From: Lepisosteus oculatus
Taxonomy: Eukaryota > Chordata > Actinopteri > Semionotiformes > Lepisosteidae
Assembly (NCBI RefSeq): GCF_040954835.1
Contig: NC_090697.1
Coordinates: 11,586,001-11,650,000, forward strand
DNA length: 64,000 nt
Reading direction: 5' to 3'
Shown: piece after piece, positions 32,701 to 45,420 of the stretch
Numbering within the stretch: position 1 is the stretch's first letter
Layout: the number at the start of each line of letters is the position of its first letter
Notes under the pieces: generated by a model
What the model was told of the DNA's origin: nothing
The model's input: only the letters and a program-made list of their open reading frames with translations
Databases searched by the model: none
Program-made: the position numbers and the translations under genes

Positions 32701-34141
32701 ATGGATTTGGGATAGTGAGCTCGTTGAGAAGGTTCTGTCTCCCCCTGCGTGGAGTGTGGTCCTTAGCTGAATGAGAAGACCAGCATTGGCAGATCTCCCA
32801 TGAAGAGCCGCAGTCAGCCTTTTAAGATAAAGTGGAGCTGGAGTGTTGGCCGCTTTTTATGTGGGCAGGCATCAATGTCCACTCTAAAGTTCACGAGCAG
32901 CCAGTGTGAGTTACAGAGGTCACGTTGATGTGCTGACGAAGAGCGCTTTTTAGTTTGCACGTGAGCTGCAGTTTGGACAAGCTGAAAGCCTATTCAGAAA
33001 TGTAGAAGGAAAGGAGGTGCTACCATAATCCAGGCTTGATGAAATACTGTGTGACAAAAACGTCAGCTTTGCAGCATTAGACAGGCAGAGATGGATGTTA
33101 AGTGAGCATTGTTACACAACCTTTTGGCATGCTCCACATTTGCTTCGAATGATAAAGCAGCATCAAAGCAAAACACCAAGGCGTCTAACGTCCATCCACG
33201 GTCTTATTTCTGCTCTACTCATGACAACACTGAAGTTGCCAGCTTTGCAACACTCATTTTGAGAGCCTCCGAGCACGGCCTCGGACCTGCAGCAGTTTAC
33301 CTCAAGAAGGTTCTGTCTTAGTCTGTGTTTGGGTGAACTCATGCACATGCTGCACAAGAAGTGTACGTGTAAGTGCAGTGTACGTTTTTTCCTCATGACC
33401 GTTTTCTTTAAGAACACGAGACCTAGAGTTAATTGAATTACTTGGCTGGATAGATTTAGTCAATTTTTTTTTTTTTCAGACCCTTCAGGTAGTAATGGAG
33501 ATCCAAAAACGCCTTTTCAGTGTTAACATATAGGAATGACGTTTGCAGAGTAATGCATTGTGAGTAAGTCTCCCCCCCCCCCTCAGAAACGGAGACATCT
33601 TTCCCTGACCTTGTTTCACACACACGACTGTGCTCATGAAGTCCCAGGAGACGGCTGAAATGACCTGCTGTGCAGAAAAACAAGAGGGGCATTTGTATTG
33701 AATAGGATAGTGCACCAGGCTCCTTCACTTCGAGGCCTGCCCTGGTCCTGGATACCCCTCAGCTGCGAGCTTTCAGCAGAGCTGATCGACCTCATTGCAG
33801 CTATAACTGAACCACCGGGTTGCTCGATTGCAATATTTGCAGGGTTTTTTTTTTCCTGTTGTGCTTGGAAGGTTGGGATGTTATTTTGCTCGAGTAATGC
33901 AGTTGTTAAAAGGTGGTCCCCAACAACCCCACCCCCCACAACTTTTTTAAGGGCTGAAAACCGTCACACACCTCATACAGTTATTAACAAAGGGCCAATT
34001 AAGCGTTCGGTTGTTGGAGAGAGAGCAGAGCTGGTAGCAGACCCAGCAGGTGGGGGTTGGAAACCCCTGTTCTAGGCCACCGTTCTCTCCTGTTGCACAC
34101 AGGCTAGGAGCACTAGGGACGTGGGCCTCCACACGTCGTCC

Positions 34142-34238
34142 TACACCCGAAGAGGGCTCCTCCGCGGAAACGTTGCGTTTTCCGTCTTCTCTTTTTTTCA
34201 GCGTGGAATAAACCTATCGCTTGTTCCTTTGCGTGTCC
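34142..34238 (+). mobile_element. Short hammerhead-like dispersed element, copy C
   Basis: TACACCCGAAGAGGGCTCC, then CGCGGAAACGTTGCG, a CT-rich stretch and TTTCAGCGTGGAATAAACCT follow the family order. The core carries CCGAAGA instead of CTGAAGA, a change that would weaken ribozyme activity. No clean target duplication was recognised. Confidence 0.65.
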
Positions 34239-35539
34239 TCTGAGCTCTGAGCTCCTTGAGCTGTGTTCTGGCTTGAGCGCCTGACGTCTTGGCTGTGGGA
34301 GAGATGATAGAAGTCTTAGCGGGGACTTAGTGCTGCCAAACTGGAGACCCGGTCTGCCTGCTGGTGGTCACGGGCTGAGATTTATAAAGTGAAATAGATG
34401 GGTTACCAGTGAAATCTCAACGGGAAATGATATATGCGTGTTAAAATGGCATGTTGGGAAATGCTGCCGACTTTTTTTTTTTCCTGCACTCTGAAGTAAG
34501 CCGAAGGGCCTGGGGTGCACCATGAACGGTGTTACTTGTGCAACACGATGGGCAATCTCGAAATAAAAAAAAAAACAAGATTTCATTCTGCAGTGTATAA
34601 ACTTCTGCGGAGGTGGGTTAAAAACGATTGGGTTAAAAAAAAAAACATTTGTAAGTTTCGGCATGTCCTGCCACGATACCAGTGTTAAAATGTAGAATTT
34701 TAACTGTTTCTATGCATCTGTGACCCCAAGCGTCTCAAAGATCGGGCACCTGATCTACATTTTAAGAATGAAACAGTTCATGGTTCTTTGTAGAATGCTT
34801 GAGGTGACTGTAACAACCAGCTTTTGCAGGCTTAGGATCCGTGCAGATATTTCAAATGTTTCTTCTTTGTTCTGAATGAGGACAGAGAAACGCTAGTTGC
34901 ATAGCGTAATGCAGGAAGACCAGCTTGCCATATTACAGAACTAATAAATTGCTGTTCTCAAAAGGTTACAGAACCGGTTTTATTTGTAACTCAGTTCCAG
35001 TGACAGCGAGTTAGTACGGTCTATGTTCAGTGGTGAGTAACTGGTACACTCGTTCACACTGAAATAATGGAAAGCTGGCCATGCCATATTGGTAGAAGTA
35101 TGTATTAAAATTCTGCAAAACCAAACAGTCCGTAAATAGCACATTAGCGGTGCTTCTCCTTTGACCAAGAAACAGATTAACTTTAAAAGCGTGTGTAACT
35201 AATTTCCTGTTCTGCTGAATACATGCAAATCGATAAAAGGGGGATTTTTAACACTAAGTGTTTGCACTTTTTTTAGATGCTAATTAGCGAAATGTAAATC
35301 CTAATCAAAGGAGTCATAAATAAGTCCTGAACTCATTCAAATTAAAAGGCCATTTTATCCTTCTGGTACTGTATCCAGGAAACTAGGAAATATTTGTTTT
35401 TTCTTTATGTCTGCTTTACTCTCAAGAGACTGCAGCACGCGTGTAAAGAGTAAGAAATAGGAACGGAATCTCAGTATCCGGTTCTGTGGAAGTGTTTTTC
35501 AACGAATACAAAACCACAGTCTCATCTCCGATTGCCGCT

Positions 35540-35720
35540 TGTTAATTTTGGCAGCTTTTCCCGCAATCTGCTTCCCTGCGGCGGCCGGAGCGTTGCGGAG
35601 CGCAGGGCGAGCTTCGGCCGAGATTCCCGCGCCGCGCGGGCGCGCTGTCTGGAGCTGCTCGCGGACTGTCCCGCAGAGCCGCGGCGTGGTTCGGGTTCCG
35701 TTTGGAACGCCTGTCCTGAA
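35540..35720. promoter_or_regulatory. CpG-dense block in ZDHHC14 intron 1
   Basis: A dense cluster of CpG dinucleotides (for example GCGGCGGCCGGAGCG and GCGCCGCGCGGGCGCG) stands out against AT-rich flanks. It could be an intronic CpG island, enhancer or alternative promoter. No ORF or repeat explains it. Confidence 0.4.
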
Positions 35721-35950
35721 GAAGATACTCCAAAACGTCACAGCCCCCCCCGGGAAGAGCAGCTTGCCCTGTCGTTGGGGGGGGGGAAGGGAGGGTATCT
35801 TCTTTTATGGGGCAGAAGGTCGTCTTGATCGGATCATTAGATCCACACTGCTGTTGTGCACGTAGCTCGTTTACTTGGTTTCCTTCCTGTCTTCAATACG
35901 ATGCGGTGACCCCATCTTCTGTCTGAAGTCTTTACTCCCAAGCTGCTCCT

Positions 35951-36314
35951 AATAATATTATTAATTCCTTAAACTTATATAGCGCTTTACAGGTGATGGG
36001 GATTCTCCTCCTCCACCACCAGTGTGGCAGCTATAGTGCACCAATACGCTCCCCACACACCAGCTCTCAGTGGGGAGGAGAGCAGAGTGATGAGGCCAGT
36101 TCAGAGATGGGGATTATTAGGAGGCCATGACTGGTAAAGGCCAGGGGGAAATCTGGCCAGCACCCCGACTCGTTTCGAGAAAGACCCAGGGATTTTAATG
36201 ACACACAGAGTCAGACTTTTACAGTCTAGTGTCCCCGTCACTAGGTACTGACCAGGCTCACACCTGCTGAGCTCCAGTGGGCTGCAAGTTGTGAGCTGCA
36301 GGGTGACATGGCTG
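35951..36314 (-). mobile_element. 5S-rRNA-derived SINE, internally deleted copy
   Basis: On the - strand the copy starts with a 5S-like head (CATGTCACCCTGCAGCTCAC, GAGCTCAGCAGGTG, GAGCCTGGTCAGTACC). It continues through the shared central body (AGGCCATGACTGG and CTCTCAGTGGGGAGGAGAG on the + strand). It ends with the AAAGCGCTATATAAG tail and an AATAAT end. It lacks the segment between the head and the body, and part of the tail. Confidence 0.85.
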
Positions 36315-37250
36315 CTGACAGCTGGTGCCTCTTGCACACCAAACAAACAATAGAAACTGCGAAAAGAGAGGTGTTGATATGTCGGTGTCCCAGTCGTGGG
36401 GCATGATTCTTTAAAGCAGGCTGCCTGGCGATACCGAGTTCTTCTCGAGTCGCTTTAAAGACCGGTTTTACCTCTGAAGCCACGAGACCCGTCTTAAGAT
36501 GCCAGGGGTAGTGCACTGATCCGTCAGGGAGTCCTGAAGGAACAAGTGGGGGCATCGCCCACCTGAGCATCTCGAGTTCTGAACTGGGAAAGGGAGAGAA
36601 CCTCAAAGTGCCGCCCGCTGTACGCGAGTATGCTTGGCAGCCCTTTTTATTAGCGTGGGTTATCATTTGAGTGAGGAGGGAATTGGACTCTGTGAAATGA
36701 AATCATTATCTGCTAGCTGCGGGGGAATAAAAAACAGGGGCGTCATTAATGATATTTAAATCCGCACTTGAATGAATTGAGTGAGATGGTTACAAAATCG
36801 CGCCTCTGTGGGTTTACATGGGATGTGGGAGTAGGACCTTGTGATGGTTAAGGTGAGGCACTAGTTTGTAGTAACATACAAATATGTTTTTACTTTGTCC
36901 TGCAGACAATCTCTTATAATAGGCATTGCCATAGTGTTGAAGTATGTTCTTAGTTTTTCTCCTTCCTGCTATTCAGGATTTTTGTGATCATTTTGGAAAG
37001 GCATTTGATTTGACCCAACAAAGGATTTCTTGGGAACATCCGTAAATGTCTGTGGCAACTATATTCTTTTAGGGCGTTTAATATTTTGAGTCTTGAGTAT
37101 TGTCGGTGCCTGGCAAACCCGGTCCCAGGTGAGCACATACAGAACGGTCGTGAAGTTAAGACCGTGGGCTGGCTCGACAAGAGGGAGGAAAACCTAGCTC
37201 TGCTTAGCGCTTCAGTCCTTTCCTAGATATTGATCTGGGCAGCAGCGCTG

Positions 37251-37484
37251 CTAATCGGCATCGTCGTTCAATTCTTCGAAGATGTGGCGTACGGATGCGA
37301 AACTCTTCAGCTTGTCCTGGGGGGTCTTCTGCCCTTGCTGCTCCCGCGGGGCATCCCGATAGATCTGCCCCCTCGACCCGGGTAGCAAGGGCACTTCCTG
37401 TCTTCGAAAACTGTCAGCCGGCCAATCGCCTTTGACCGCCTGGTCAGGTGATAGTGGGCGTTCCCCGTGGTCAGCCTGGGGCAT
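37251..37484 (-). other. Unassigned 77-codon open frame
   Basis: The - strand frame starts MPQADHGERPLSPDQAVKGD and ends KSFASVRHIFEELNDDAD before a stop. Its composition looks protein-like, with charged residues and few low-complexity runs, and the local sequence is more GC-rich than its surroundings. I do not recognise the family. A transposon-derived fragment or chance are the leading explanations. Confidence 0.2.
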
Positions 37485-39989
37485 GTAGTTGAGGCACGCA
37501 TCTCAGTCTGCCCCCCCTCCTTTTGCCTTCTCACCTTATGCTGGGACAGGAAACTTCATATTCTCAACAAAAAAACGTTTCACCAATCAACTGATTTTGA
37601 GCTGCGTGAGTTGTTTATCTCTGGATTGCAACAGTTCCTTCCTGGCATCCTTACGGGGGTAAATCAAGCAGTCGCTTTATTTATTTGTTTTTGAGCGGCT
37701 TCCATAGTCATCTTTACTCAGTATAATATTCTAAATTCTATTAAGATTATCTTGGATTCAGTAAGTCACGCTTATCGGGTTGGTGCAGAGAGCCCTGGCC
37801 CAACTCCATAGCGGAGTACCTGCCAAGTTTTAAGCATGTGAAGGACTGTGCGTGCAAGACAACGAGAGTGTTTGTGTCCGGACCCAGACCCCCAGAGGCC
37901 ATGTCCTCCTGGAATGGGTGTGCGTTATCTTGGACAGCGTAGACGGCGAAGGCCTAGTTGAGGGCTTAAATTCAAGGTAACCCCTCTGGTATTTTGTCTG
38001 AAGCATCAGACTTTTTATATGCGTTACTGCAGCACGCGCGCCCTAGAAAGAAATATAAGAAAACTTCATTTTCGTCCTTCAAAAATCGGTTTTTCCAAGT
38101 TGAAACACAGGTAGGAACCCTAAAACTTTCTCCGGGGCTTGTCTGTTATTTCTGCTACTCTGGATAAAAAATTTGAGACCAATAGAACAAAGGCAAAAAA
38201 TCTGTGTGAAGTTTTAGATAACCTGACATGGCTTTCTAAGCCTGCAAAAATAAGTAAAGTAAAAGAAGGAAAAATATGGAAAGCATAAAAGTTATTATTA
38301 TTATTAATAGTAGTAAAATTATTTATTTGACTGCAGGTGATGTAATGCTAGAGTGACTATGGTGGGTAGGCTTTAAAACAGAACCTCCAGAAGTGAAAGA
38401 GATAAGAAGTTGATAAGAGTCTGTTTGATCTTCACTTGATTGACAGACAGACAAACAAAGGAAAACAAATAAGACTCAGGCATTTTTTGCCCTGGACATC
38501 TATAAGCCTCCGCTAAGTCCCTAAGTGGTCAGATTTAGCTGAGTACAGCTAGTTTCACCAATCAGAGCAGAAAAAATTATCTGCAAATCACAGCGTCTTT
38601 CACATTCAACATCGGGACCCATTCCATCAACATTCTGTGTTTATAATTGGGATTGACCAAAAATCTTCACAGCTTCACAGTAAGGACTTTGGGTCTTTGA
38701 TATTTGTGATTTGGCAAGTTTTTGCTTCTGCATTATTATGTATTTTTCTGTAAAAATGGCAAATTAGCATTTGTTCTTTGAATATAGCCCTTTGTTTTTA
38801 TTATGTCCTGGGAAAAAATCTTCTAAAAGCCCGCATTGTTAGATTGGGATTTGAAATGACTATTTTGCAGGAGATGTCTTGTTACGATTTTATAGTTGGT
38901 GGTGCTGCGTTTTGATTTTGCTGCTATAAGTTGATGAAAATGACTGATAAGGCTGTACGGTGTATGTAGTTATTTCTGAAGTCAGCACTGGGTCATTAAT
39001 TAGTGTTTTTGTTTTGAATAGTTTCACTGCTGTGAAAACAAATTTAATGGTTGGATTTAGAGGATGTTGCTGGTCACTTGCATATGCAGTACGTTCTGAA
39101 ACCTTTAAAAAAATGTTGTTTATGATAAAGTCAAGTATAAGTCACTTGCCCGCTTCCAAGATAGGTGTGCAGGGTTAAAACAAGCTCGTCTCATTTAAGA
39201 AGATACTGCAGACCGAGGCAGTGTTGATTCGTGAGAGTACACAATGTTTTTTTTTTTTAATCCTGCTGAAGAATGTACAGCAATGCATCTAAATCTGGAA
39301 ATGGGAAGGGAGGGTAACATTTATGGAGCGGATTAAAAAAAGACAAAACGGGGTGGATGGTTATGGTGTGTTGTGAAATGGTACTGCCCTGTGTGATACG
39401 GTAATGAGCTGTCCAGATTTGCAAAGTTTCTTCTAATTGGATTTGTAATTTTTCTGTCCGCAAAAAGCAACACATTTGAGAGTTATGCAGAATATCATTT
39501 TACATTATTCTCTTCAGTCAGTTTTCCTCTGATCTGATGTTTTATTTCCTAGCATGAGTGAGAGGCACTGGCATATCCCCCCCATTCAATGTCAAGACAC
39601 TTGCAGCGGGGTAAGAGGAAACTGTTAATGTTTTGTCTATGCTCTTACGTCAGAGATGCTGATGTTCTAGGCAGCTGGAGGGCCGCTTTGGTTTTTAGAT
39701 CCTTCTCTCGCTGTTTTGAGCTTGATTGCCTAGCTGTGAGCCGCGAAAGAATTGTCCTAAGTTCTACAGTATTCAAAACCAGCTGATAAAAGAGTGTAAT
39801 GATGTAGTTTGGAGTCGCCCTGCTGCAGTAACAGGCAGCGTTCCCCCAGTTCCTTCCTCGGTGTGAAATGCGAAGCTCTCTGCTGGGGCTGTCCTTGACT
39901 CACACAGGGCTCCTCAAGGTTTGCTGTGGCGTTCGGCTCCGCGCGGCACGTCTTCATAAAATAAAATAAAAAACTCACCCACTTCATTT

Positions 39990-40560
39990 TTTTCCCCCAC
40001 CCTGCGTGTTTCGGCGGTGTGGGCGTCTGCGGTTTTTGAACGCCGGCGGCGGCCGGGGTCCCTTTGAAAGGGCTGTCGCTTCCGAGGGCGGCTCCCGCGA
40101 CAAACCGCCCTCGAGCTTGGGCCTGAAAAAGGGAGAACTTGTTTGAAGATTTGCTGGCATTCAGTGCCACACGGGGGAATTTCAGCCCACTTGATTCTTC
40201 TACCTTTACATTTCCTTCCGTTATTTTTTTTTTCCAAACCACGACTTAATTTTAGGTTATACCCGTCCGATCCAGTTGTGTTTTTTTTTTCCCCCCGCGT
40301 CTCGACTCGCGGTTATTTAGCCCCACTACTGGACACGGGGCAGAATGAGGAAAGTGAGGGCAAACCCCTCCGACCTGCCTCTCTTCGAGTCTCGCATCCG
40401 ACACGGGTGTAATTAATAACCCGAGTCCGCAGGGATTGCTGTGTCACCGAGACCCGGGAGAGTCCTGGCTGACGTATCCCAGCATGCCCGTGGCTCGCAG
40501 CCACTGCTCGCAGTCGGCCGGCGACACCACCTGGGCTTGAACCCCGGATCACAGCGCTGA
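39990..40560. promoter_or_regulatory. CpG-rich stretch in ZDHHC14 intron 1
   Basis: CpG-dense patches at about 40,010-40,120 (GCGGTTTTTGAACGCCGGCG, GGCGGCCGGG) and 40,290-40,560 are interrupted by T-runs. No gene or repeat family was recognised. The only support for a regulatory role is composition. Confidence 0.3.
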
Positions 40561-41635
40561 CCGAAGTGGTAAGCGGCTAAGGGTCGTGACCTCCCGAGTC
40601 TTGTTGTCTGCGGTCTGATACAGTCCAGTACCAACAGACCGTGGCGGTTTCACAAAGAGACAAAAACCTGCTTCAGAACTGGTACCGGCAACCTTTTCTG
40701 GGAGTGCGGAGAGCTGCTCCAGGAAGCACTTAAAATCAAATCTGTTTGTGTGAGTCATATTGATTGCTTGAGAGCTTGACACAAGCCTCTATTACACATG
40801 CATTTGTGACCATAATTGTTTAGTAGGTAGTGCTGTATAATTTTGCATTCCTTTCAGCCCGCTGCTCAAAACATGGGCAGCCATGCTCAAAGACAGACCA
40901 GTCGTGTTCTCTGTGTGTGTTCATTCGTATTGGTGACCCATTCTGCCTGGGGCGACTGTGTGAATAAGTCAGATTGCCCTCATCTGTGCAGAGGACGTTT
41001 GTATATGTATTCTGTATAACTATATATTCTATATACAACGTATAATAAATTAGGGTTTAGTGCTCCAAGCATTTCAACGTGCGTCTTGTCCTCGAAGAGA
41101 TTGTTTCCGTCTCATTTTGTCATAAGACCGTTACCGACGTTCTGTTGTGGAACTTGAGACTTGCAGCCCAAGAATTAAAAAGAAAAAGGGAAAAGGAGAC
41201 AGCAGCTGTCTGGAATGCCTGTGTGTCATCGTACAGCTTATCTCCATGTTTTGGTTCAGCACACAGGCGGTCTTGCTCATTTTGTACAAAGAAAAAGAAT
41301 TTAGCTGTATTATTCAACTATAATAGTGTAGAAGCTTTTATTCTTTGCGGTGCCTTAAAAGCTCAGTGCACACAAATAAAACTGAGAGGGAGACTGATCC
41401 ACAGCATGGTGAATGTTGGTGTATATATACAGTGCAGTAAAGTCTGATGGGAGCTTGGGTATATAGAACACACCCTGCGTTTGCAGTTCCAGTGTCCAGT
41501 TTCTTTGTAGCCTATAGTTCTGTTTTCCTTTCTGCTCATCACAGCCATAAATCAATTCCTTTTTGAGGTGTACCTGAAAGGGTACTTTTTAATCCTCGCC
41601 AAGATGTGCTATGCTTTGAGCTAAACCAGTTTATG

Positions 41636-42175
41636 GCAGGCAGCCATATCACCCTGCAGCTCACAACTGGCCCCCACTGAAGCTCAGCAGGTGGGAGCCT
41701 GGTCAGTACCTGGACGAGAGACCTCCTGGGAAAAACGAAGGTTGCTGCTGGAAGAGGTGTTAGACCAGTAGGGGGTGCTCACCCTGTGGTCTGTGTGGGT
41801 CCTAATTCCCCACATAGTGATGGGGACACTGTACTGTAAAAAGGCGCCGTCCTTCAGATGAGATGTGAAACCGAGGTCCTGACTCTCTTTGGTCAATAAA
41901 AATCCCATAGCGTTTCCTGAAAAGTGTAGGGGTATTGCACTGGCATCGCGGGGCAAATTTCCCCCTGGCCTTTACCAGTCATGGCCTCCTAATAATCCCC
42001 ATCTCTGAACTGGCTTCATCACTCTTCTCTCCTCCCCACTGAGAGCTGGTTGTGAGCAGCGTTCTGGCGCACTGTCTTCCGCTGCATCATCCAGGTGGGG
42101 CACCAGCACACTGGTGGTGGTGGAGGGGAGTGTCCAGAAAAGCGCTATATAAGTGTACTGAATTGTTATTATTCA
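41636..42175 (+). mobile_element. 5S-rRNA-derived SINE, nearly full length
   Basis: The head aligns block by block with 5S rRNA: GGCAGCCATATCACCCTGCA, AAGCTCAGCAGGTGGGAGCC, TGGTCAGTACCTGGACGAGA and GACCTCCTGGGAAAAAC. In 5S these are GCCATA-CACCCTG, AAGCTAAGCAGGGTCG, TGGTTAGTACTTGGATGGGA and GACCGCCTGGGAATACC. The conserved body follows (GTGAAACCGAGGTCCTGACT, ATGGCCTCCTAATAATCCCC, CTCCTCCCCACTGAGAGCTG). The tail matches the L2 LINE 3' end (GTCCAGAAAAGCGCTATATA). About 34 bp of the tail is deleted between two GGAGTG repeats. Internal RNA polymerase III promoter elements would come from the 5S head. Confidence 0.9.
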
Positions 42176-43989
42176 ACCTCTTTTTCAAACCACAGGATGA
42201 GCTCATCAATTGTACAATTGCAAGAACATTTGTATCCTGCGGAGCTTCAGAAGGATTTCACTTTCAGCTCACAGCACTTTTTAATAGCCTTCTGGTAGCC
42301 TTCTGCCATCCTTTCAAAAGGATGCAAGGGGTGTCATGAGAGTTCTTCTGTGTGATCGTCGTTAATGTTTGCACTCGTTAGGAACAAAGCCCCAATAAAC
42401 CCAGGAGGAGATTCAAACAGGAAACGGCGAGAACTGTTTTATAAGCTTGCTCTTAATTCCTTCTTTTGAGACTCATTTCATTTTTGACCTGATACGAAGC
42501 ATCTGCATCTACACGAGCTTGAAGCACTTCTCCTGCTTGATCTGTGTTCTGGGTCCCGTGATCGGGCAGAGTGAGAGTGGGTGCCAGTATTTTGGAAGTT
42601 GTCCCACAATATGATCATAACCACATGGGCAATTAATTTACTTGCAGACTTCTTTTGTTTGACAGTCGATCATGCAGGTTGTCTCTCATGTGGTTGTATT
42701 TCTACCAGTCTGTCCCTCGTGCTCCAGTCACGCATTGTGGGGGATTTAACGGGGGCAATCCAGGAGGTTTGTAAGAGACTCCTCAGGCGAATGGCTCTCA
42801 TGAGACCCAAGCAGGAGGAAAAAAATTTGCAATGGATAATATAAACTGCCACAAACGTTAAGCAAATTCACAGTTCAGTTCTGAACAAGAACTGCTCTTG
42901 TCTACATTGAGCAACATCTTCTGATTTCTCATTTACCCGGGCAGAGCGGATTCGTAGTAGGAATGTTTTGGCGGTCACTTCCCAGTTCCTTACTGGTGTC
43001 CCATTTACGTTTTCATTAATTTACAAATGAAATGACTACAATAGCATTTTTTAATTCTTTTTTTTCCCTTTATCTACAAAGCAGCTACATTTGACTGTTT
43101 CAAGGGCTAAATGTGTTTTCCCTGTGAGGCCCTGTGGGATTTCGACTAAAGCAACCTCCATTATTTTAAGCTGGGGTATGAAAATGGAAGTGCTTTGTAT
43201 TTCGAGTGTTGGACAGCTGGACAGTTGCCATGTTTTATCTCCACATCTTACCTCCCTTCAGTTTGCCCCAGATCTTGCCCAGCACCCACAAGATTCATCC
43301 TCGTCAACAGCGATCTGAATGGCTTTAGAAGTGATGTATTGCGAACGCAGATCCAGGACAGTGCGTTTTTTGTTTTCTGCTGGCAGGACAGGGTTGGGGT
43401 CTGTGCTAAGACTCAACAGTGCTTTTTAGAGCTTGAGGATGCTGAAGCTGAGGGCAGTTGCATTGTCGGTCCTTGTCTCGCCATGCAAGCGGTTTTTGCC
43501 ATGGTGTGGCGCGTTCTGAAGTTCTTGTGTGTGCGTTTTTAGGGTATTCATTTTCATTATGAATCTGCTCCGCTTTTTTTTCCAAAATGTTTGTTTTTCC
43601 ATTTTGCTAGACGGAAACATCGTTACAAAAAGAAGTACGCCATCGCACTTTAAGACGGTAAATCTCACGCTGTAAAAAACCCGCGGGGGCTGCTGGCAGC
43701 TGAATCATCGGGTCTCGGACAGAACCGGTGTCCCTTCGGCACCCGCCGCTTGATTTTCAAAGTGGAAAAAGACTTACTGCCTCAGTGGGCACCAAATAAT
43801 AAACGCCTCCACAATAGCGTAAAGAGCACAATGATGACCTGATACACACAAAAAATAGCAACGCGTTTCAAGCACAAAACTCAGGCAGCATCAGGGGTAG
43901 CTCATGTCTTGAATGAATCCTATATGATCAAACCAGTTGTGATCAATACCATCTTGTTCAAGATAATATTCTGTAGTTAAAATAACAAG

Positions 43990-44700
43990 ATGCCTACTGT
44001 AGTTAGTTTGCGAGCTATGCCACTAATGCGGCTGTTAGATAGCTTGTGGGCGGGGAGGGGGGCTAAGCTCTTTCCTGTGGGCAACCCTGTCATTCACTGG
44101 TCTCTGAACTCCTCATCCCAGCTCATCCCACAAAAAGTTCCATTGGGCTCAGGTCTGGCAAGCACGATATCCACAGTTTAAGTATTGCATCCTCAAGCTG
44201 CCAGAAAGCCATTCATACGACAGGATGTGTGTGTGGTCCTGTTGGAAACTTGGTCGGATCAGAATGAGCTTGTAGGAACGATAGCCTGTGATCTCAGGAC
44301 TTCAGCATAGCACCGTGCATTCAGGTCTGCATCTCCATTTGTCCAAGTGGGGTTGTGGAGTGATCGGGCGCTCCCCGTCAAGACCATCCTACGCCTTCCT
44401 GTCGGGCTGGGCGAGATGTGGTGCCCGAGGTCACGGCCTGTCGTTGACGGTCCGTGTGTTTCTGTAGTGTCCTGCCGGGTTGGAAATCCCTGGCGTGTGA
44501 ACTCCCTGGGCAGTGGCCGGCAATGCGCTGACATCCATTGATGCTCCAGCAATGAATAGAGCACGTGGCTCTTCTTCTGGGCTTCTCTCTCTGGATTTAC
44601 ACCAGGCCCGTCTTTGAGCAGGATCATTCGCCTCCTCCATCATCCGTACCCACTCAGTTCTCGACTTACTCGGGTTTATCACTGTCATGAATGATCAATT
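43990..44700 (-). pseudogene. Degenerate Tc1/mariner-like transposase fragment
   Basis: Reading the - strand in broken frames gives TWTNGDADLNARCYAEVLRS, then a QDHTHTSCRMNGF-like stretch, then an SPMELF-like block followed by GDELG-like residues. These match the order NG-LNA-RYVEEVL, Q-DNA-H and SPDLNPIEHLWDEL of Tc1/mariner transposases. Stops and frameshifts are frequent, so it is long dead. Confidence 0.6.
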
Positions 44701-44779
44701 AATTAAAGAACACCAAAACCATTAAATCAATATCCATTCTATATACGTTGTCAGTCATAAGTGTCTTTTAATGCTTAGT

Positions 44780-45420
44780 ACTACTGTTTTTTGCAAGTTT
44801 ACGAATGAATGAATTATTCCAGTAATTACTTGTGAGTCGAGTAGTTTGTCTGCAGTAAACTGGTTTCAGTACCTGCAGTGCCTGACAGGAGCTGGAAGAA
44901 GCTGTAAGCTGATGCAATTCATACTTCATGGTTCTGTCAAGCTGTGTGGGTTCTGAGGCAGCAGAGCAGCCCCGAGCCATGGTATTCCCACCAGCATGCT
45001 TCACAGTCTGGATGAGGATCTTCAGCTTGAAGGCTAGAAATGTTTCTCAGTTTTGACAGAATTGACTCATCGTTCCACACAACATCTCCCAGGACTCTTG
45101 TGAGTCATCCAGAGAGGCCAGCAGATCCTTGTGTTACTCTGGGGTTGTTGGTGACTCCCCGCATGATTTTCTGGGTCACCGCTGGGGGGAGGTTTCTGAA
45201 GACAACCGTTCCTGGCTTGAGTCACCATGGCTTTGAGTATTTCCCATCTGTCAAACAGGCTGGCGCCCCAAACATTTAGAACCGTTTAACGCTCTCTAGG
45301 CTGATGAGCATGAGCCACTCTTTCCGAGGCCCTCTGAAATCTCTGTTGATCGTCACATGACGTGTTTCCACTAACCTGAAGTCGAAACTCACAAACTAAC
45401 CTCATCTCATTCAGAACGTT
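44780..45420 (-). pseudogene. Degenerate Tc1-like transposase (N-terminal/central part)
   Basis: On the - strand a stretch reads VKHAGGNTMARGCSAASEPT then QLDRTMKYELHQLTAS. It corresponds to the Tc1 block VKHGGGSVMVWGCFAASG...GTMN---Y. Upstream, at 45,040-45,300, broken frames resemble the region around the first catalytic Asp. The fragment lies next to the 43,990-44,700 remnant. Whether they are one rearranged element or two insertions is unclear. Confidence 0.65.

Noticed and set aside
41640..41760. Functional 5S rRNA gene
   Set aside because: The 5S-like sequence is diverged in many paired positions, lacks a T-run terminator after ~120 nt, and continues into a SINE body and L2 tail.
42052..42339. 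95-codon frame at the end of the SINE
   Set aside because: It lies across the SINE body and tail, and its translation reflects the repeat.
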